Shown piece after piece: positions 35,966 to 48,442 of a DNA stretch of 64,000 bases. The first letter of the stretch is position 1; each line of letters begins with the position of its first letter. A program made the position numbers and the translations under genes. The notes below the pieces were generated by a model, which saw nothing but the letters and a program-made list of their open reading frames with translations, searched no databases and was not told the DNA's origin. Origin of the DNA: Rhynochetos jubatus (Eukaryota > Chordata > Aves > Eurypygiformes > Rhynochetidae); the NCBI GenBank assembly GCA_027574665.1, contig CM050668.1:4842001-4906000 (forward strand), given 5' to 3'.

Positions 35966-36257
35966 AGCATAATACAGTTCATCTGGCTTTAGCGAAATTG
36001 TCGTGGATACAGGTTGGAAGTTAGCCTAGTGTTCATCGCTCTGACTTCAGTGACATTATACCAATACCTAGTGTAACACAGCGCAAAAATAAATCCCTGC
36101 AGCTGCTGTGCATTCGCGTGCAACCGCCTGCTGGATAGCAGACCCAGCTTCGTGACGACATAGAGTTCGGTCATCTGAAAAACCCAGAGGAAGGTTTTTG
36201 AGGAAAATCTTACATCCTTTCAAAGGTTCACTGTGATAAAGATTTACCATGATCACC

Positions 36258-36385
36258 GGGTTAGATCCTTATTCAGCAAAGCTGTTAAGCATCCGCTTCA
36301 CTTTCAGGAAGGGGTAGTGCCACTGGAATCAATGTAATAGCTCACATACATTTAAGAACATGGTTACTTGTTTTGCAGGACCAGT
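36258..36385. repeat. Ancient palindromic (MITE-like) amniote repeat
   Basis: 'gatccttattcagcaaagct', 'gttaagcatccgcttcac', 'cactggaatcaatgtaatag', 'ctcacatacatttaag' and 'ttttgcaggacc' follow a widespread self-complementary amniote repeat (gatcctgcaaagcacttaag ... actcacatgctta ... tttgctggatc). The two halves are imperfect inverted copies of each other. Confidence 0.5.
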
Positions 36386-37052
36386 GCTGTAATCCTGACA
36401 AGACAGCCAAATGAGCAGCAGCTTTGTTCACTGCGCCCAGGATTCCATCCTGTGAATTTTGTGTCCTGTTTTGGAATAACACTTATCCTTTCATTCTGCT
36501 GTTTCATGGGTTTGTCCTAACAGCTCTGCTAATAGATGCTTTGTACAGTTTCTTTGGGAGTTTTGTTTTCTCTAGTATATCATCAATCATCATTATTATC
36601 ATCAATTTGCTCCTTAGTTTTCTAGCTAGATCCACAGGCATTTTCCAATAGTGCACGTATTTCCTACACTGATCTTTGCCTTTTCACAGAATTTCTATAT
36701 TCAATGAATTCTTCCAAACTGTTTTTAAATGACATGACATGTTAGGATAAAACCCACACAATGCTGTGTGTTTGTAATGCACATGTCCTGAGAGACCAGA
36801 ACCCTCTCTGCTTAGTCTATAAAACAAATCCACAGAGGAATTAAGGGAGACATACATCTTGGCTTTAAAGGTCTGCTTACTTCTGCAACTGCCTCCAAAT
36901 TATAGAAAGGCTCCAGACTGGAGAGGGGAGGGAGAGAAGGGGGGAATAACATAAGGACTGAAAAAGAAAGGCTTGAATTTAATTGCCCTAAAAATTTCAA
37001 TCATTCAATCTGGTAATTAGAGAGCTGGCTGATTCAGAAGGCAATTTTATTT

Positions 37053-37068
37053 AAAAAAAAAAAAAAAA
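37053..37068 (+). repeat. Poly(A) run
   Basis: Sixteen As, no clear retroelement attached. Confidence 0.85.
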
Positions 37069-38518
37069 GAAGAACCCAACAAGATAATTGATGCTAAGTG
37101 AATATTTTACCTGAAATATTAAATACCAAACTTAAGTCTGCCTCCAGGGCCCTTTCTGCTACCCCTTTTTGATCTGTCTTTCTACTTCTTTGTATTTTCC
37201 TCTCACGTAACTCAACAGAACAGGACACTCCTTCAGAGAATCAGATTGTCACAGGGACAAGTTTATTTGAACTCTCTGTGCTGGGAAGGAGACAACATAA
37301 TGATTTATTAGTAAAGAAAATAATAATAATAAGTCTCTTGAGATCCAGCCTGGCTGCACATCTCAGTGAGATTTTCCAGGGTTGAGTCGCTGTGTCTGTC
37401 TGGCCATAAGCAAGGTCTGACATCCTACCCAGGGTAACAGCTTTCTTTACGAGCTCATCAAGTACAGTGTAACAGCTTTTTTTTGTGAACATAACAATAT
37501 TTACCAGAATCCAGAATATTTCATGTTTAATTCTGGATGCTCTGATGCTGTAAAATGACACTTAAAGGTAGATCTCTGCAGTCCTGCAGAGCACTGTGGC
37601 TGTCGGTGTCACAGGGGTCTGATTGCACAGATCTCTTTGCAGGGTGGAGAGCTGAGCTGGTTTATTGCTCACTGTTCAGAAGAAGTAACTGCTAATTCTC
37701 TAATATTTAATAGCCTAATGAACAAGGACAGTATCTCATACACATCTTAAAGGAACTCTGCATGCCTGGAAATTAAGTAGATATTAATTTATCATTTAGA
37801 GCTGGAAAAATTATAAAGAACTGCATGTGACACACTGGATTCTGACACCACGTGCCGTTCTATCTGCTCATCTGTGCATCTTTTTCATACAAAACACTAT
37901 GCTTATTCCTGTTAGCAACGTTAACTTTTACCCTTAAAACACCTTTTTAAGTGAGATTCCACATCTATTACTGCTCAGGAAGACCACATCAAATGTCTTC
38001 AGGTGCCTTTGCAACTTTCATCTTTGAGACTGCTCATGAAAACCTTCATTCATAGAGCATTCAGTATATGAAAAGATGCAGACAACGGGACTTGGTAACA
38101 ATTCTTGTAGTGAGATAGGATGCCAGATGGGATGCCTCTTCTCCTAGTTCAGTGGTGGCAGAAAAAAGCCACTAATGCTGAATACATTACACAGGGAATG
38201 TATAATAAGTACCTTTGTAAGTATTCCTGCTGTTGCAGACTGGGTTTTGAGACCAGCTTCATTCCACAACATGACACAACTTCTTCTGCATACAGTTTTC
38301 CTTCATGTCTTTGAGTGGCATGCCTTCAAATGAAGTCATGTGGCAGCCAATCATATTTAGGAACTGAAACCTTCAATCTCCTGCCCATGAATCCCTAAAC
38401 TTTTAGGAGAGATGTATCCCAGCCTTCATACCAAAGGAGTCCACTTTCTATGCACTTTCCAGACTTGACCTCTCTGTCTGAAATCTAACTTGGTGCCGAG
38501 GGTAAAGACAAGGCCAGT

Positions 38519-38552
38519 CCTTATCTAAAAATAGGACTCATGAGCCCCACCC
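38519..38552. promoter_or_regulatory. GATA + MEF2 + CACCC cluster upstream of MYL10
   Basis: Within about 34 bp lie TTATCT (a GATA site, AGATAA on the other strand) at 38521-38526, an exact MEF2 site CTAAAAATAG at 38525-38534 overlapping it, and CCCACCC (KLF/CACCC type) near 38545-38551. It is about 3.7 kb upstream of the MYL10 TATA box. The sites can be read directly; a role as a striated-muscle enhancer is inference. Confidence 0.4.
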
Positions 38553-38654
38553 TGGCAACATGTATCTTGTGGAATTGCCAGCTACTACTGTTCTCTGGCC
38601 GTGTCATCTGTTTTCTCATTGCTATGTGCTCCTAACACCCTCTAAGTCACAGAT

Positions 38655-38740
38655 GTTCATTTATTCTACAGGTGGGGAACAGATATACTCAGTGATTTAT
38701 CCAAATGTAAATAGGAATTAAAAGCAAACCAGCAAACTGA
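38655..38740 (-). repeat. MIR-like remnant, antisense
   Basis: 'atttattctacaggtgggga', then 'actcagtgatttatcc' resembles the MIR complement 'attttacagatggggaaact ... gtgacttgccc'. Confidence 0.35.
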
Positions 38741-39689
38741 ATCATTGGCTCACAAATCCTGGCAGGTGTGCAAACCTTGGATCAGGAGTGCAGACCCCTC
38801 TCAAGCAAGCACTAAAATGAGAACACCAGCCTATTCCAGCAAAGCTATCAGCAAGAACTACCAAGCTGAGGTGGATTTCACGCCCTCCAGAGAAAATTAG
38901 CAACTTCCCTTGATTCACCCACTTTTCCTTAATCACCTTAAATTAATGAGGAGCTCCCCTTCTTTTCAGAGCCACGATGATTCTCTTTTCCTTTTTCCTT
39001 ACAGTAGTTTTCTTAGCAGCTGATTAAATTCTTGATACAGAGGACAGGTTACACAGTGCTGTTCACAAAGCCCAGTGGTCTGACTAGAGTATTTTGGAGC
39101 CTGGCAACAAGGCAAGTCTCAGGAAAGTTAGTCTTATGTTCACTGTATATGGAGTTCCTACAGTTCAGTACAGAAAAGAAAGAGCTATTACAGATACCTC
39201 TGCAGAATTTTAAATAAATTAAACAGTGCAAATCCCACTGAGAGTCTTCTCTCTTTGTTGAGCGGATACACATAACACCTATCTGGAAGCAGCCAGGGCT
39301 GCTGTAACCCTTAATTAAGTTCTGTGCTTTTGTTGTTCAGGACACTGCATCCAAACCTCCTTCTCTCCTTCCCTGACTTACCCCTCCCTCTCTGAGAATG
39401 CATAGCCACTATCTAATCTGACAAAAACTGTGTTCTCTTTTATACTTGGAGATCACTTTATGTTACTTACAGTGTGTTGCATTATGTCAAAAGGCATAAC
39501 ACAACATAATGAAAAGCAGACTAATGTAACTCAACCTGACATCAATGACATAATATGATGTGGCTACTGAAAAATGCGCTGTTGACATTGTTTTGTGTTT
39601 TCACCTGATACCTACTTGCTATTCCAGCATGGGGCATTTGTGGCAGAATTTGGAGAATGGGGTTATGGACTGAGCATGCCTCATGCTGC

Positions 39690-39778
39690 TGTGGCTCATT
39701 TTTGCGCTGAGATCACTCCATTGGCTTTGCTGAGGTTCCTCCTGATTTACTCTAGCTAAAGAATCAGGCTCTAAAAAA
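39690..39778. repeat. Ancient amniote repeat remnant
   Basis: 'cactccattggctttgctga', 'cctcctgatttactctagc' and 'gaatcaggctct' match the recurring amniote phrase 'aatggagttactcctgattt ... gaatcaggccc'. Family name unknown to me. Confidence 0.4.
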
Positions 39779-40674
39779 TCATCACATAAAATGCAATTAC
39801 ATTAGGAAAGCCATCAAGTTGGAAAACGCAGCTCCTGGGAGTAAGGAAATGACAACACTGTTATAGTCCCTGTAACCTTAACTCTGCCCTCTTGGGTAGT
39901 AAATGAGCCTGTACTATTTTTCCTGCAGGATGTCATTTCATTTTGTCGAATTGTGTAGCAAAGCAGTTGTTCAATATTTCTTTTAACTTCATCACGTAGT
40001 CTGTGGTCCCATATCTCATTTGCTGCACATCAACCAAATCCTTTTGTGGGTTAGGTACTTTTCTTCTTCCTGTTTTTATTTGCTTCTGTATCGTTCTAAT
40101 TACTGCAGTATATGTGTATTTCAAAACCAAGGCTGAATCCGTCTTCCCAACACACCCGCAACGTTAAAATACAGTTATTCCTTCCTTGTTCCATAGACAG
40201 AAGCACAAAAGTGTATCTTACTATAGGCCCAAGGGGAAGTCCAGTGTAGGCAAGGCTAGAATGCAAGGCAGCAAAATGCCAGCTTTTTGCATTAATTCTT
40301 TATTTTTTATTCCCTGTCTACTTTATACTGCCCAGTTCCTCAGTGGAAAAGCAGACAAGAACCTTATTTGTGAAAACTTCAAACAATAATAAATGAAAAT
40401 GAAATGTTCTGGTGATGTTATAAATCCCTGTGCAACAGCTTTGCCTTGTTCACGATCCAGCAGAACCAAAACAAGAGACCCAACAGTAACAAAACCAATT
40501 GATCTGATGGATTATAATGACATCTACTTAAGTCCCACTGGAGTTTTACAGATGAAACAATCCAAACAACATTTCTAGCCACTTCTCCTGTCTACCACAG
40601 GCCACAGCAATTTTTCTATCAGCTGCTGTATCAAGCCCATGTCTTCTGGTTGAGCTAGAACATATTTTTAAACA

Positions 40675-40729
40675 TTGTTGTTGTTGTTGTTATTACTATT
40701 ATTGTTATTATTATTATCATCATTATTAT
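40675..40729 (+). repeat. TTG/TTA microsatellite
   Basis: Tandem TTG units are followed by TTA-type units with C interruptions over about 55 bp. Confidence 0.9.
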
Positions 40730-42263
40730 GCTGACAGCAGTTGGCGAAGCCACCACAAGCCATGGCATCCTCACTGACAGAATTCACCCCTGTTGATCTG
40801 AACCAGTCTGGTTAGTGGACTTGTCCTCAATGTTCTGCACTTTGTCCCCTCTGCAGTTCAGCGTATCCTCCACACCCACCTTGGACGGCTGGCCACACAA
40901 GAGGTGTCATCTGTACAGGGATGATTTGGGAGGTACTGGAAGCAGTGAGACAGATCACAACATTTTTGCTGCGAGATAGGGTTTTATGAGGAAGTAATTA
41001 GTTTGTGCCAACAAAGCCTGTTCTTTTGTGGCATCCAGATACCCTCCTGCAAAGTTTGGGTTTAACAAAGCAGAAGTCAGGCATTGAGAGAGGCTGGAGA
41101 AAAGCTAAAGAGCTCTGGGAAGGCAGCTGAGGTTTAGACATCTGCTAACATTTTGGCCAAGTATCCTCACAGAAAACAGGCTATATTCACTTAAAACTTT
41201 CAAAGAATGGAGGAACCATCCCACCCCTTGGCAAATGGTCCTCCATGTCAGAAATTTTGCCTGTTTCTGTCTTTTATTTAGCTTTTGATGGGGTCTATTA
41301 TGCCTTTTTCTGTTAGGATACAATCTACTTTTCTAAATAAATCTGACGTATTTGTAATTTCTGTTTGTACACACACACATGCATAACTTCTGAAAATGTT
41401 TGGAGTTTCCTAAAATTTCAGGATAAACAACCGGAAATCTTCACATAAAATCTAACTTTATGAGGATGTACTAAAATACATCTATTTTTCTACCTCCTCA
41501 GTCAAAAATCCAGCATAGCAAAAGCCAATTTTGTTTACAGAAAATAATATCTGAATATTGACCCAGTGGCTAAATTCATGCCAAGTATTTGTGGTTTAAT
41601 TGCAGATGAATCCCAGAGTATATCAGATCACATCCTCCTGAGGCTTGGAGCCACTTATGTTCCATTGCAGGTTACAACACACACACAAGGGAAGAGAAGA
41701 TAGGCAGCAATGCTACCTCAGAGCAAAGCACAGGTTTTAGGCTATACCATCCATAAGAGCACTGGAAAAAAAGACTGCCAAATGAGGGGCAAGTCAAGAA
41801 CATAAGGGCAGTGAACAATGCCAGCTGAAATAGTCTCTTTGGAAGTTCTGAATACAGTAGCTTGTCATCACTTTGCAGATGTTGACTGTAGGACATGGTA
41901 GTAGGGCCATATTCCACCAGCACGGTAGCTGTACAAGCTGGGAACCACAAAGGCATTTAACAACTCTGTGGAAATGTTGCAAGTTCCTAATTCAATCCCT
42001 TAGAACTTTTCTAAAAAATTACTGTGGAAGAATCATCACATGGTATAGCAACAAACTCTCCTGTTTGTACTAAAGGAACAACCCACACTCATCAACTTGG
42101 CTTAACATTATGAAAAGGAAGACAGCACATGAGAAAGGTACTGTATTCTGACCTCACAAACAACACCACAAATCCACTGCCACCCCTTAGAATGAGTGGG
42201 ATTATCTGGGATTGACTATCCTGTGGCTGAGGACAGATTCTGGCTCAATAATTTCTCTTTGTA

Positions 42264-42322
42264 GCATTCATAGCATGGTTTGGGTTGGAAGGGAACTTTG
42301 AAGATCATCTAGTCCATAATGC
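42264..42322 (-). repeat. CR1 LINE extreme 3' end
   Basis: 'atagcatggtttgggttgga', 'agggaactttgaagatcatc' and 'tagtcc' are the complement of the canonical CR1 3' terminus. The copy is only about 60 bp, a severe 5' truncation. Confidence 0.8.
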
Positions 42323-45300
42323 TGGAAACTGTGGTTCCACTGTAGTCCAGGAGCTGTACATGAAATGTGCAGGAGATGGATTCTACTGACAGTGGGGGGT
42401 TCTATAGGGGGTGACAGCAGATCCCACCAGCATAGGAAGTCAGGGAGGGACCCAGCCTGGCCAGACAGTGGTAGCCTGTGAGACAAGGCTCACCTCATGT
42501 ACCCATGAAAACAAGCAGACACGTTCACAATGACGGTCAAGCATCTTGAATCCTCAGACTGACTCACTTGGGACTGAGTTCCTAATTATTTTGGTGATCG
42601 TGGATAGAACCTTGCAGAACCAGGACCTTAAGCCATGTCTGAATATCTTTGCTCCTGTCTTATCCAGTCTGTGGTAATCTTTACTCTGAGCTGAGACTAC
42701 TCAAGTTCTTTTAACTTAGGACCCCCCAAGCTATCCTCATTCTGTTGGATGAATTATACTGTTGTGACATGTCTCGACCTGCTGTTCAACTCAGTTAGCT
42801 AGCTAACCCATTTTACATTCCTGGCACTTCAAAACACAGGCATTAGTTATGTATGCATGTGAGCCAACCCCAGTGTACTCAGAAATGCAACACAAAATCC
42901 CATGGTAGTTTGAAAATACACAGTAGTCATTCAAACCGGAGGAAATGCAAAGGTCACATCCAGAGATATTGTCATATTCAATATACTCCATACAAGTGTC
43001 CCCAAATCATGAGTCAACACCCCAAGAGTCATGTTTTAGAGGACACAAGGTTTGAAAAATAATAATAAATTTTAATAATTGCAACTCAGGTGGGCTGAAT
43101 CACTCCTTGAGGTACTAGTCTTCCTCCCTTGTCTGTGAAGGAAATATCTTTAACCTTAGCTTCTTGGTTTAAAAATATATGAAAGAAATCTGGGCCATGA
43201 ACACAACATCTTTGCCATAGAGAGACTCCCTAAAGCACAAAGTCAGGTATGAAACCATGGGAACAGACAAAACCGAAGTACTCTGGATGCACAGAGCATT
43301 GAATTGTGTAACATGTCTAAGAAGCAAATCTGACCCACACTGTACCTTTTAGTAGAAGTCAAGACAAAGTCTTCTAGAACCCAGAATCTCCCCTGAAAGG
43401 AAGAACAGCAAACTGCTTGTGGTACCTCCTTTGCTAGCTAGTTGCAGGCCAGAGTATGCAAGTGGTGATACTGCTGTACAGACTGTCTGTTGTACCCTCT
43501 GCAGGCATGGAAGCTGCGCCCTGCTGAAGAAAGCAAACGCAGGAGCAAACTGCTGTTGGCTCATGTCTTCCAGTGAAACTCAGGCAGCTGTAATGTCAGC
43601 TCAAGCTGGGTTCCTACAGAGGGGTGAACCTAAGCATACAGTCCAGCCTCAAAATGAACTTGAGTTGGGCACTTCTGTGATACCACTCAGCATAATTGTG
43701 GGTAGGCATCATGCACCACCTTGTTGAAAAATTACAGCTCAATGCAGTGAGGAAAAAGTCCATTGGGAAGGGAAAAACATTAGGAATCTAAACTGGAAGA
43801 TGCTTAACATTAATAACTGTGGCTCCCCGTCAACCCTTAGCCTAACTTCCAGGAACAAATGGCATGTAGGTAACAGTAGTGACTGCAGAGGTAAGGCTAC
43901 CACGACCTTGTACAGCAAGCCAAGCTCCTCAGAAAATGGAATTAAGGAATCACTGCTTTTTTCTATTTTTAATTTTCTTATGGGGAAGGAGTAATGCTTG
44001 CTTTCCAATGACAGACATTGAACTCCTGTTGTGTTAGAAGGAAAAATGCATAATAACCCAGGAAATTCTCAGTATTCACTTTCAGATGTAAGGATGCTGT
44101 TCAGAACTCATAGATCACGTGTATGTAACAGTCACAGGGAGCACAGAAGAAAACAAAGTCCCTCAGGAAAGGTTTTGCTGTGAAGCCCTAGCCTAAGGTT
44201 TTTCTCCAATATGCCAGGCAGAAGGAAATCAAATTTTCATTAACCTCATTAAATCAGACACTCTTTTGCCTACTGAGTATATACTTCAATGAGGCAGGTA
44301 AATGTACAGTCTGTTTAGACCCTATTTTCATGTATTGTTTAATGTGTTTATACATGACCAAGTCCTCTTCACTCATTTAGCCATCGTAGTTGTGCACTGT
44401 GCAGAAACTGATGTGGATAAATGTGGGTTAGTGAACAGAGGTCATTTGCATTTTGATATTTGTCAGTGTGACATGAAAACAGTTAATGTGCGAGGAGGCA
44501 TCAGCTGCAGGTCGTTTTGTATTTCGCTTGTAGTATTTTTGTGTAAGAAAAGCACACCACTAGTCAAGGCTAATAGAGGTGCAGAGAGAGGCAACTTTAG
44601 GAAATGCAGTCATCACTCCACACTTGCGGCTTAGTCCTGGACACTTTGCGTGCTTCTTACCAGTAAGCTGACAGACCTTGGAAGATAAGGACTCCCTGAA
44701 GACAAACTATGGGTAGATTACTCCTATGTTACCCTACTTCAGCCTTTAGGTCAAGGAACATGTTTTGTTTCCTGAGATTTCAATGGGAGCTCTTGGATAT
44801 TCAGGGGGTTTTAATCAACTCACTTATCTACTTGACAGAATGTACAATTGAAGTTTCTCGTGTATAAGATAGGATGTCTGGGTGTCCTGCAACGTTAAGA
44901 GGCTGAAAAAAAAACACCCCAGAGCTCTTCAAGTAGCTCTTTCTCACTGTAAACCATGCTTGACTTCCTGATTTATTTGAGGAAAAAGCCACTGAGTGTG
45001 TAGATGTCTTTTATCCCTCTTAGCCACAATTCCTTTGAGAAATCCAACAGCGAAGGTGGATACAATTATTGTAAATAATGTTGGATAGAACCCAGAGCAG
45101 ATGAAGGTAGGAGGATACAGCTCAACAAGAACAGAAGTGGTTTCTAATGAGAGAGGGAATATTTCACTCTCAGCATGGCTATTATTATGTCCTACACATT
45201 AATTCAACCGAGAAGTCTTGAAGTAGCAGAATGAGTTTCTATTCACTAAAGTGGCAGGCACTGGCATGGCTGCCTTCCCTGCAAGTCTTACAGTTAATAC

Positions 45301-46739
45301 TTCCCTTATTCCTCAGTGAAGAAGTATATGATGAGTTAAACCCTGTGAGGCACTGAGCACCTAACAAGCTCTCAAAACTTACACTGAAGGCACATATTCC
45401 AGTCTAGTCCATTCCAAGCAGTACTTATTTCATTATCAGTTTTATTTTGACTATTTTCTCTATTTTTACTAGAATTGTGGAACAGGATTTATATTCTTGA
45501 AAAATAAGCTCTAATAATCCTAGCAGAGCTCTGAACTCTTCAGCCCAGGTTAGACAATTTCTTAAACCTTCCCCTGCAGTTCTTCTGGAACTGTCCACTT
45601 TGCCCTGAACTGTCCATTGTGGTGGTGACTGACCAGTACTTGAGCTGGTGTAATGGTTTATCTTAAAATCCAGAGGTCTTTCTCTATCTTTCCTTATAAT
45701 CCCTGCCTCTTCACTGTTCTTTAATTCTCTAGACATTCCTGACTTGTGCACAGGTGGAAGTTACTGGTCCTTCCAGCTAAAATGTGAATAACTTCCTTTT
45801 CTTCTTCCTCTACTCATGTCCTGCAAGGACTGCAGGGCAGGATTATCGTGCTGTTTATGAGGGTCTCTTTTCACACAGCTTCTCAGATCTAGACCTGACA
45901 GAAAAGGAAGAGAAGGAAGACAGGAGGGGTGAGGGGGATTATTTTCATGCTGACAGAAGTATCCATGACTAAATTCTTTGGTGGTGGCACTCTAAGACCT
46001 CCCTCTCCAACTTTTCATTCCCAGACAAGCTAAAACCCTGGAAGTTTAAAGTTGAATCCTGTTAAATTTACATGGGGGAGTTACCCTTTAAGTCAAATAC
46101 AGCCTGAGTATTTAGCTCCTGAAATGATCTAGCTACAAATCATATATTCCTGTGACATCTCCCATATCACAGAAGAAGCAAAAATGTCCCACACTCCTTT
46201 TTCTGTGTATTTTTCTTGTCACATGTCTTCCACATACATTTGCAGCTCGCTGTGGCAGGAGCTGTTACTTGTTCTGTAGTTGTACAGCACATAATACACT
46301 GGAATCTGAGCCCACAGCCACACTTTCTACGTGCTATTGCAAGGCTGATAAATAAGTAACTGCAATCAGCAGCAAAAGCTGCTTTCAGGCAGCATACTAC
46401 CAAAAATGAGAGGAAAATTCAGGGAAAGGCTGCGTGCCTGCAGTTCTCATCGACTCCAGCCCCAGCTGTGGTAGCTCAGCAGCTCTCAGCATCTCTGAGG
46501 ATTTATTCTGCAGCGTGTTTGCTTTCGCCTCCAGTGTGCAACGTGAGGAAGCCAGCAGTGTGACTGAAAACCACGGCTCCCAGCCACTTCTCCCCTCAGT
46601 GTTGAGTGAGAGAGTGAAAGCTTGCAGACTAGCCGTTACCTTTCTCGTGTGGGTGTCGCAGCGGGAATAAAAACAAAACATGGAGCTGAATTTATTTCTA
46701 GCCAACGGAAATTTCATATTGAGGGTTACAGGCGTCCTG

Positions 46740-46960
46740 TGCCTCTTAAAAGCAAGTAATAAAATGCTGCTCTCAATTACAAATTGTATTTACATTTTAA
46801 ACCCCCATATGGTTTGGTGAGGTAGGGGGAGGTTTCAAATGCATTAGCAGCAGCACTGTGCCATGATTAGTTACAATTTTTTCCTCTTTGTAATGAACAA
46901 TTAATGTCTCCACCTATTTTTTTCCCCTGTCTTGCAAACTAACCCTGTGGCTATGACATG
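46740..46960. other. AT-rich block, candidate conserved non-coding element
   Basis: It contains homeobox/SOX-type cores (CAATTACAAATTG, TGATTAG, AACAATTAATG) and no recognisable repeat. It looks like non-coding elements that flank developmental genes. Conservation cannot be tested here. Confidence 0.25.
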
Positions 46961-47984
46961 TCAATAGTCAGTGGACAAGACACAACTCCTACCTAGTGCT
47001 ATTAAGCAAAACAAGCACATATATTGAAATGACTGTCTCTAAAAAGCCTTCTGTAATAGGTTTCACATACTAAGTATAAATTCAATCACAATTCCTGGGT
47101 TACATTTTTCCAAATATGAGAACATTTAACAGGGAAATGCAAAAATGCATGCAAATGTGCACAGCTTCCACTTCCTGTGCTACAAAAGTCAAACCCCCTT
47201 CTGTCTGACCTCAAGCAGTGATAAAGGCAAAGCACATATTGTCTTAAATGATGCACAGGTCTTGTGGCCGGTCCTTGGCTTCTGCAGAGCCCATGTGTGT
47301 GCCACACAGTGTCAGCTGTGCTGGTGAAAGCATGACTGCAGGTGCAGTTCTGAACAGGGATGTTCAGCATTGCTGAGAAGGCCTCAAATATTTACACAGA
47401 CTCTCTACTTCACATTTTAGAAAACCTCCTCCAGATCACTGCTCTGACAGTGTTACTCCTCTTTAATCAGGCTTAGCTAAAATAGGATATAATCTCTAAA
47501 AGTCCTACCCACCATTTGATGTCATGAGCCTTCTCGGAAGTCTGTATTAGCAACAATGTCAAAAGGTGTTTTCATAGAAGGAGGTGTTTTGTAGAAATAA
47601 TCAGTAGGTCCTGTTCAGCTTTATCCAAAATCTGACATGGATCTGACAGAACAACCCTACTCTGAGCTTTGTGGGAGCTCCTGACGTGAATAGGAATGTT
47701 TTCTCTCAATGCTCATAAATACACAACCAGCGCTGGCCTGGCCAATACTTACTTGCACCTTATGCTACCCAAGCAGTGTAAGACTATTTCAGAGGGTATA
47801 AATGGGAACAGTGTTTTTATCAGCTAGCAAATCAGTCTGCACCTCTACTGGGAATGGGTAAGGTCTGGGAAGGGAGCAAGGTCTAGAAGCATAAACTGCA
47901 AGAAAAAATCAAAAGGAATCAGGATAAAACTCAGTATCAATGTTGTGACATAGAGAACAGATGGCCATCTCTTATTCCATGGGG

Positions 47985-48125
47985 ATTATTGAAGACACGT
48001 AAGAAGTAATAGGCTCAAATTGCAACATGGGAGATTTTAAGTTAGGTGTCAGGAGCAATCTGTGTCTGGATGGATAGACAAGCAGAAGATTGTCCAGAGA
48101 GGGTGTGGAATTTGGAGGGTTTTGT
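47985..48125 (+). repeat. Diverged CR1 LINE fragment
   Basis: 'gtaagaagtaataggctcaa', 'attgcaacatgggagatttt', 'aagttaggtgtcaggag' and 'ggtgtggaat' match the CR1 3' UTR order (acaagaagcaatgggc ... ttgcagcatgggag ... ggttggacattagg ... ggttgtggaat). Confidence 0.6.
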
Positions 48126-48324
48126 TAAACGTTAGCTAGTGGTTCAGCCTTATTCTGCTTTGGTTGTAATGATGCTCACACCCAGGTATTGCTGGCCAAG
48201 CTTGAGGCCTCACGGGTGGGAGGATGCTCCAGGCTGAAAGCAAAAGATCCAGTGCAATACTTTACAGGCTTGTCTTTTCCTCAAACTCATCTCTAACGCA
48301 GCAGTGGCTGTACCGGAAAAGGCT

Positions 48325-48395
48325 GGGCTAGATCCACTGTTAGTGTCAATCACCTTTACAATCAGTAGAGCTGCGTCTGTTTACCGCGGCTAACC
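48325..48395. repeat. Ancient amniote repeat remnant
   Basis: 'gctagatccactgttagtgt', then 'cctttacaatcagtagagct' and 'gcgtctgtttacc' resemble the amniote repeat with 'gatccactgtaaatcagcat ... agctccattgaag ... tttacacc'. Confidence 0.35.
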
Positions 48396-48432
48396 TGCTC
48401 TGCCTTTATTTATAAATAATATGACACAACGG

Positions 48433-48442
48433 CTATAAATAG
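48433..48442. promoter_or_regulatory. Exact palindromic-type MEF2 site CTATAAATAG
   Basis: CTATAAATAG fits CTA(A/T)4TAG exactly. It lies in an AT-rich stretch about 13.6 kb upstream of the MYL10 promoter. One such match per 64 kb is expected by chance. Confidence 0.35.

Larger units (their letters stand above)
34860..42263. other. Upstream non-coding DNA, proximal part
   Basis: No second gene was recognised. It holds SINE tails (35870-35965, 38655-38740), a palindromic ancient repeat (36258-36385), a poly(A) run (37053-37068), a GATA/MEF2/CACCC cluster (38519-38552), another ancient repeat (39690-39778) and a TTG/TTA microsatellite (40675-40729). Confidence 0.6.
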
